The notes below the pieces were generated by a model. It saw only the letters and a program-made list of their open reading frames with translations. It was not told the origin of the DNA and searched no databases. From JAJYTL01 sp046705265 (GTDB lineage Bacteria > Pseudomonadota > Alphaproteobacteria > Ferrovibrionales > Ferrovibrionaceae): 11,158 nucleotides of DNA. Each line of letters begins with the position of its first letter. The first letter of the stretch is position 1. Of the stretch, positions 7,693 to 11,158 are shown piece by piece. The position numbers were made by a program, and so were the translations under genes. The stretch lies in contig JBJKQL010000031.1 in NCBI GenBank assembly GCA_046705265.1, positions 1 through 11,158 of the forward strand. The letters are read 5' to 3'.

Positions 7693-8604
7693 ATGAACCT
7701 CGCAGACATCGAGGCCTTCATTGCGGTTGCTGAGGCCGGTTCGGTCAATCGAGCCGCGCTCCGCCTCGGGCTGACTCAGCCGGCGGTAACACGGCGGCTG
7801 CAGCGATTCGAGGCGCTGATGGGCGGTGCCGCACTCCTCGATCGAAGCGCAAAGCCGTCGGTCCTGACCGCGGCCGGCCGGGAGGCGTTAGACTATTGCC
7901 GGCGCGTGCTCAAGGCTGTCGCCGAACTCAAGGCCGCTGCTGGCCCGGCTGGGCCTCCGTCTGGAGAGTTCCGGATCGGCATCCCGCATAGTCTTGCCGA
8001 GGCCGTGCTGGCGGCGCCGATCGAGGCTCTTCGGCGCCGGTTTCCCGGCCTGCGCTTGACCGTAAGCACCGATTGGTCTGCGCGCCTCGCCGAAAAGGTG
8101 CGGAATGGCGCGCTCGATTGCGCGGTTGCTCTCACCGCCGACCGGCATGAGACGCCGTCCGATATCATTGCGACGCCTATCGGTGCCGAGCGCATCGCGG
8201 TGGTTGCCGCGCGTGCCTTCCTTCCCTTGAGAGTGCGACAGAAGGGCCTGCGTCTTCGCGATCTCGCGGCAGAGGCCTGGGTATTGAATCCCGCTCCGTG
8301 CGGCTACCGTGCCGCCCTGCAACGCGCTTTCGATCGGGAAAAGATGGTGATGACGGTCTTTGCTGAGGTCATGGGCTACGACCTGCAGCGATCGTTAATC
8401 GCGCGTGGTGTTGGGCTCGGTCTAGTCCCCGAGCGGCATCTCGCGGCCGGCTCTTATCGGCGGCTGCAGTGCTTGAAAGTGTCAGATTTCGTCCTCGAAG
8501 GCCGGATCGCAATGCTGCAGGGGGCAGCTCCCACGCGGCGGGCGGTAGCAATCGCCGACCTTCAGGAGCGTATCGCCGCAGCGCTTTCGTTAGATATTAT
8601 TTGA
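7693..8604 (+). CDS. LysR-family transcriptional regulator
   Basis: A 303-residue DNA-binding regulator, normal length for the LysR family. Residues 1-60 form the winged helix-turn-helix, with DIEAFIAVAEAGSVNRAALRLGLTQPAVTRRLQRFE-type spacing ending in the usual LLDRSAKPSVLTAAGREAL wing. A linker helix follows to about residue 85. The effector-binding domain starts at GEFRIGIP (91-98) and includes ARLAEKVRNGALDCAVAL. The ATG at 7693 gives the classical LysR start (MNLADIEAF). A GTG at 7669 would add eight residues, but neither start has a clear Shine-Dalgarno site. The gene lies upstream of two membrane-protein genes on the same strand rather than divergently, so it may control them, itself, or both. 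The effector is unknown. The region is richer in GC than the ABC operon. Confidence 0.93.
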   Translation: MNLADIEAFIAVAEAGSVNRAALRLGLTQPAVTRRLQRFEALMGGAALLDRSAKPSVLTAAGREALDYCRRVLKAVAELKAAAGPAGPPSGEFRIGIPHSLAEAVLAAPIEALRRRFPGLRLTVSTDWSARLAEKVRNGALDCAVALTADRHETPSDIIATPIGAERIAVVAARAFLPLRVRQKGLRLRDLAAEAWVLNPAPCGYRAALQRAFDREKMVMTVFAEVMGYDLQRSLIARGVGLGLVPERHLAAGSYRRLQCLKVSDFVLEGRIAMLQGAAPTRRAVAIADLQERIAAALSLDII

Positions 8605-8628
8605 GCATAATCATAATGATGATTATGC
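8605..8628 (+). repeat. Perfect 10-bp palindrome directly after the LysR stop
   Basis: GCATAATCAT (8605-8614) and ATGATTATGC (8619-8628) are exact reverse complements with the loop AATG, starting at the first base after TGA. It is AT-rich and has no following T-run, so it is weak as an intrinsic terminator. The even symmetry does not fit a classical T-N11-A LysR box. It could be an operator for the downstream transporter genes or an mRNA 3'-end hairpin. Confidence 0.65.
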
Positions 8629-8656
8629 ATTTGATCTATTCTCAATCGGCTGCCAG

Positions 8657-8681
8657 CATCTCCGGCACGCAATCCGGGATG
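8657..8681 (+). repeat. Imperfect dyad upstream of the membrane protein gene
   Basis: CATCTCCGG (8657-8665) faces CCGGGATG (8674-8681) with one bulged base, about 70 bases before the start at 8752. It may be a regulator site or a leader hairpin, or chance in a GC-rich leader. Confidence 0.25.
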
Positions 8682-8751
8682 TGACGTTTCACCATCCTCG
8701 TAGGTTACGGAGCACTCAGAGCCTTTAATCGCCCTGAGAAGGGGATTTCGC

Positions 8752-9585
8752 ATGTCGCCGACTTTCGTGTTCGGACTGATTTTGGCGATGAGGATGGCGG
8801 TCACCGCTGCACTCGTTGTAGCGGCAGGTTTGGCGGTCGAGATCTTGGGACCGCTGATTGGCGCAATGGTGGCAACCCTTCCGATCTCCGCCGGGCCGAC
8901 CTATGTTTTTCTCGCGCTTGATCACGGGTCCGCCTTCATCGCAGCGAGCGCGCAAGCAAGCCTCGTCATCAATGCGGCCAATATCGCCTTTTGCGCGGCC
9001 TATACCCTGATCGCCCAATCGCGCGGCCTGGTCCTAAGCCTAGCGGCGGCGGTGGCCACCTGGCTTGCCTTTGCGTTGCTCTGCCACACCCTGCCTTGGA
9101 GTGTGTCCGGCGGCATGGCCCTTAATGTCGTTGCCTTTTTGATTTGTCTTCTTCTCGCGCGGCGGTTCGGAAGCCGGGCGATGCCGCGAACCCAGCGCCG
9201 CTGGTACGATGCGCCCTCCCGTGCCGCCATGGTGGTAGCGCTGGTTGCGACCGTGGTGACCGTGAGTTCCCGCGTTGGCCCCACCATCACGGGCATCCTT
9301 GCCCTCTATCCGGTCGTTCTGACCAGCATGGTCCTTATCTTTCATCGCCGCATTGGCGGCCCCGCGACCGCCGCCATTACCGCCAACGCCATTCCCGGTC
9401 TTGGCGGCTATGGTGTCGCACTTCTGGCTCTGAATCGCGCCGCCATCCCCATGGGCACGACGGTGGCGCTTTTGCTCGCTCTAGGGGTATCGGTCGGCTG
9501 GAACGGAATCCTTATTGCCTGGCGCCGCTGCGGGGCCATCGTGGAGCGGCGCCTAGGCGCTCGATCGGCGGGGGCTCCGGAGTAA
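8752..9585 (+). CDS. Polytopic membrane protein with two internal direct repeats, family not recognised
   Basis: A 277-residue, strongly hydrophobic protein with about eight predicted membrane segments, so an inner-membrane location is likely. I do not recognise the family. Two halves can be laid over each other without gaps at an offset of 143 residues. Residues 33-34 GP, 44 P, 59 G and 64-65 AA correspond to 176-177 GP, 187 P, 202 G and 207-208 AA. Each half carries a GP-x9-P motif followed by an Ala-rich helix. A basic, aromatic loop (SRAMPRTQRRWYDAPSR, 141-157) separates the halves, and the C-terminus is basic and probably cytoplasmic. Duplicated architecture of this kind is typical of transporters. 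AGAAGGGG before the ATG supports the start. An EamA transporter gene follows 45 bases later, and a shared transcript is likely. Confidence 0.85.
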   Translation: MSPTFVFGLILAMRMAVTAALVVAAGLAVEILGPLIGAMVATLPISAGPTYVFLALDHGSAFIAASAQASLVINAANIAFCAAYTLIAQSRGLVLSLAAAVATWLAFALLCHTLPWSVSGGMALNVVAFLICLLLARRFGSRAMPRTQRRWYDAPSRAAMVVALVATVVTVSSRVGPTITGILALYPVVLTSMVLIFHRRIGGPATAAITANAIPGLGGYGVALLALNRAAIPMGTTVALLLALGVSVGWNGILIAWRRCGAIVERRLGARSAGAPE

Positions 9586-9630
9586 GGGGGACCGGAAAAT
9601 CAGAACTGGGGAACCGGCCGCCATGACGGC

Positions 9631-10521
9631 ATGCGGCTGGAGACCATACCAGCCGTGCTGATTGGCGCTGCCTTGTTGGCACTCACGGCTGCCATTCTCT
9701 TCGGCGTTGCCCTTGTGCTGACCCATCGCGGCTTGCGCCACACCAACCCGCTTCACGGCGCACTTGTCAGCATTCCCACCGCAGCCTCGTTACTCTGGCT
9801 TCTTTCCCCCTTCGCCGTGCGCTTGGCGGATTGGAACGGCGACGCTGCCATGATCTTTCTCGGCATCGGTGCGCTCTTTCCCGCGAGCGTCACCGTCCTG
9901 ACGTTCGAAGCCAACCGTCGACTTGGCCCAAGCGTCACCGGGACGCTCGGCAGCGTTACCCCGTTATTTGCGGTAGCGTGGGCAATCCTGTTTCTCGGCG
10001 AACAGCCGACCATGGTGCAAGGTGCCGCAATCCTTGCTGTTGTCACCGGGATTGCGCTGATCGCCTTCGACCCCAAGCGGCGGAATATTGGCTCGCGACA
10101 CTGGCCATTGGCGCTTCCCATCGTCGCGGCGGCGATAAGAGGCTTGGTTCAAGCTGTCGGAAAATTTGGCTTGGCGCTCTGGCCCAACCCCTTTGCCGCA
10201 ACCTTTATTGGCTATACGGCGTCGAGCCTAGTAGTAGTGGTCGCCGCTGCTATCCTGCTCAGGAAATCAAATCCCTTGGTTCTGCGGCCTGCAGCCCTGC
10301 TATGGTTCGGCTTGGTCGGGCTTTGCAATGGCACAGCGGTTTTATTTCTCTACGCTGCCTTGTCGCGAGGCTCGGTCGTGTTGGTGGCGCCCCTGGTCGC
10401 GACCTATCCCTTTGTCACACTCGGCATCAGCGCGGCAATGCGCTCGGTCATTGTCACGCGATGCCTTCTGGTCGGCATCGTGCTAACGGTCGTCGGAGGC
10501 ATAGTCCTGGTTTTCGTCTAG
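9631..10521 (+). CDS. EamA-family (DMT superfamily) transporter
   Basis: A 296-residue inner-membrane protein with about ten hydrophobic segments in two EamA repeats, the normal length for drug/metabolite exporters of the DMT superfamily. The first repeat ends with the family motif: PLFAVAWAILFLGEQPT at 111-127, then a GAAILAVVTGIALIAF helix. In the second repeat the corresponding position reads YPFVTLGISAAMRS and lacks the usual GE pair. The final helix (LLVGIVLTVVGGIVLVFV) runs to the C-terminus with no tail. The ATG at 9631 is the only start after the TAA of the preceding gene, which is in the same frame 48 bases upstream. The ribosome site is poor (GGGGA at 9608-9612 is far away), so translation may be coupled or weak. 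Substrates in this family range from amino acids to metabolites and cannot be assigned here. Confidence 0.9.
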   Translation: MRLETIPAVLIGAALLALTAAILFGVALVLTHRGLRHTNPLHGALVSIPTAASLLWLLSPFAVRLADWNGDAAMIFLGIGALFPASVTVLTFEANRRLGPSVTGTLGSVTPLFAVAWAILFLGEQPTMVQGAAILAVVTGIALIAFDPKRRNIGSRHWPLALPIVAAAIRGLVQAVGKFGLALWPNPFAATFIGYTASSLVVVVAAAILLRKSNPLVLRPAALLWFGLVGLCNGTAVLFLYAALSRGSVVLVAPLVATYPFVTLGISAAMRSVIVTRCLLVGIVLTVVGGIVLVFV

Positions 10522-11079
10522 GCTGAAGTGGTCACGAACCGACGGTCATTTAGCGGGTAGCCAACGTCTCGTATTAGCCCTGATCGATAGGCATTGACGC
10601 ACGTCGGGCAGAGGGAGAAACCCGTCGTTCGCGGCGCTATCGGTTGAGGGATCCACGACGGCGGCGATCAAAGCGCCGCCAATGTCTCCGTGTCGGTTTG
10701 CGGTCATTCGCGGACGACAAGTGGAACGCGTCACGGCGCCGGCAAACGTGATGCCATGAATGGCCGCTCATCCCATGGCACGCGTCGTTGCGCGCCACTG
10801 CTCTTTCTCTGTCTCCGATTATCCCACTCCGGCCGTTTGCTGGTACGGGCGTCTGCCGGCCCGGAGGATTTGAAGCAGACATTCGTGCCGCCTCGCGGCG
10901 TGCAAGCCGGAGGCCTCGGCTCCCCTTAATTCCTCTAAGAAAACGGGCGAAGCGTCCGCATGGCCACCTAATCAACGTGTAGTTTGTCGGAAATTTTTAC
11001 ACGCTAGAAACGGGATAATGTCCGCTTAATTAATATCGCTTCAGGGCTGTCCCAACGTCGATCAGCCACAAGAGGTTAA
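10522..11079. other. Intergenic stretch without a recognisable gene
   Basis: About 560 bases after the EamA gene. Open frames on both strands are short, overlap one another and give basic, low-complexity peptides with no family resemblance. Visible structure is limited to the GC hairpin at 10660-10680 and a 6-bp dyad CGTGTA/TACACG (10976-10981, 10998-11003). Base composition falls towards AT near 10980-11040 (ATTTTTAC, TTAATTAATAT), as often seen in a promoter region. No hexamer pair with good spacing was found: GATAAT at 11014-11019 has no matching -35. Confidence 0.5.
10660..10680 (+). repeat. GC-rich hairpin downstream of the EamA gene
   Basis: GGCGGCG (10660-10666) and CGCCGCC (10674-10680) form a perfect 7-bp stem with a 7-base loop (ATCAAAG). 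No T-run follows, so intrinsic termination is doubtful. It lies about 140 bases past the EamA stop. Confidence 0.4.
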
Positions 11080-11158
11080 GTGCTTGATAGGGCTGTGGAT
11101 CTCTGGGTTATCGAGGTGTTAATGATTTCGCCCTCAGGGGGTGTAATCGTGGCTCCGG
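11080..11158 (+). CDS. Possible start of a gene running off the right edge
   Basis: An open frame begins after TAA (11077-11079) and stays open to the end of the window. Possible starts are GTG 11080 (AGAGG at 11071-11075 in front), GTG 11095 and ATG 11122 (GAGG at 11113-11116, five bases before). The visible peptide from the ATG is MISPSGGVIVAP. It is only 26 codons, no family can be named, and it may be chance. Confidence 0.25.
   Translation, partial: MLDRAVDLWVIEVLMISPSGGVIVAP

Noticed and set aside
10546..10982. Several overlapping frames on both strands after the EamA gene
   Set aside because: They are mutually overlapping and short, lack ribosome sites and have no recognisable homology.
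1..11158. CRISPR array, tRNA, rRNA, insertion sequence or integrase
   Set aside because: No regularly spaced repeats, cloverleaf-like sequence, transposase motifs or terminal inverted repeats were seen on either strand.

Overview
The window looks like a piece of a proteobacterial chromosome or large plasmid, most likely alpha- or betaproteobacterial. The basis is gene content (RbsB/RbsA/RbsC-type importer, LysR regulator, EamA exporter), purine-rich Shine-Dalgarno sites and moderate-to-high GC. No rRNA, tRNA or other lineage marker is present, so this placement is inference. All recognisable genes lie on the + strand.

Region 1 (about 1-7100) is a catabolic or uptake operon. In order it encodes a metallo-beta-lactamase-fold hydrolase with a complete zinc-ligand set, a large substrate-binding protein with a twin-arginine-like leader, a tandem-NBD ABC ATPase, one intact RbsC-type permease, the decayed remains of a second permease, and a single-domain malic enzyme. 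Spacing is tight between the ABC genes (22 and 14 bases), and every intact gene has a clear ribosome binding site. The likely plan is uptake of a small sugar-like or polyol/acid solute by the ABC importer, hydrolysis of an ester, thioester or lactone intermediate by the MBL enzyme, and passage of a C4 acid to pyruvate by the malic enzyme. The substrate cannot be read from the sequence.

Region 2 (7100-7668) is a gene-poor spacer of about 570 bases. It holds a 10-bp inverted repeat just after the malic enzyme, several short GC-rich dyads and a perfect TATAAT hexamer close to the next gene.

Region 3 (7693-10521) is visibly richer in GC (sample lines about 63-65%, against about 40-53% in region 1). 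It encodes a LysR-type regulator, a membrane protein built from two direct repeats of about 100 residues, and an EamA-family transporter 45 bases further on. A perfect 10-bp palindrome abuts the LysR stop codon. This looks like a small regulated export module of different ancestry from region 1.

Region 4 (10522-11158) is mostly non-coding to my eye. It has one GC-rich hairpin and possibly the start of a gene running off the right edge.

The most notable points are the second-permease relic inside an otherwise intact operon, the one-good-site/one-degenerate-site pattern of the ABC ATPase, the pairing of an ABC importer with MBL and malic enzymes, and the internally duplicated membrane protein of unrecognised family.
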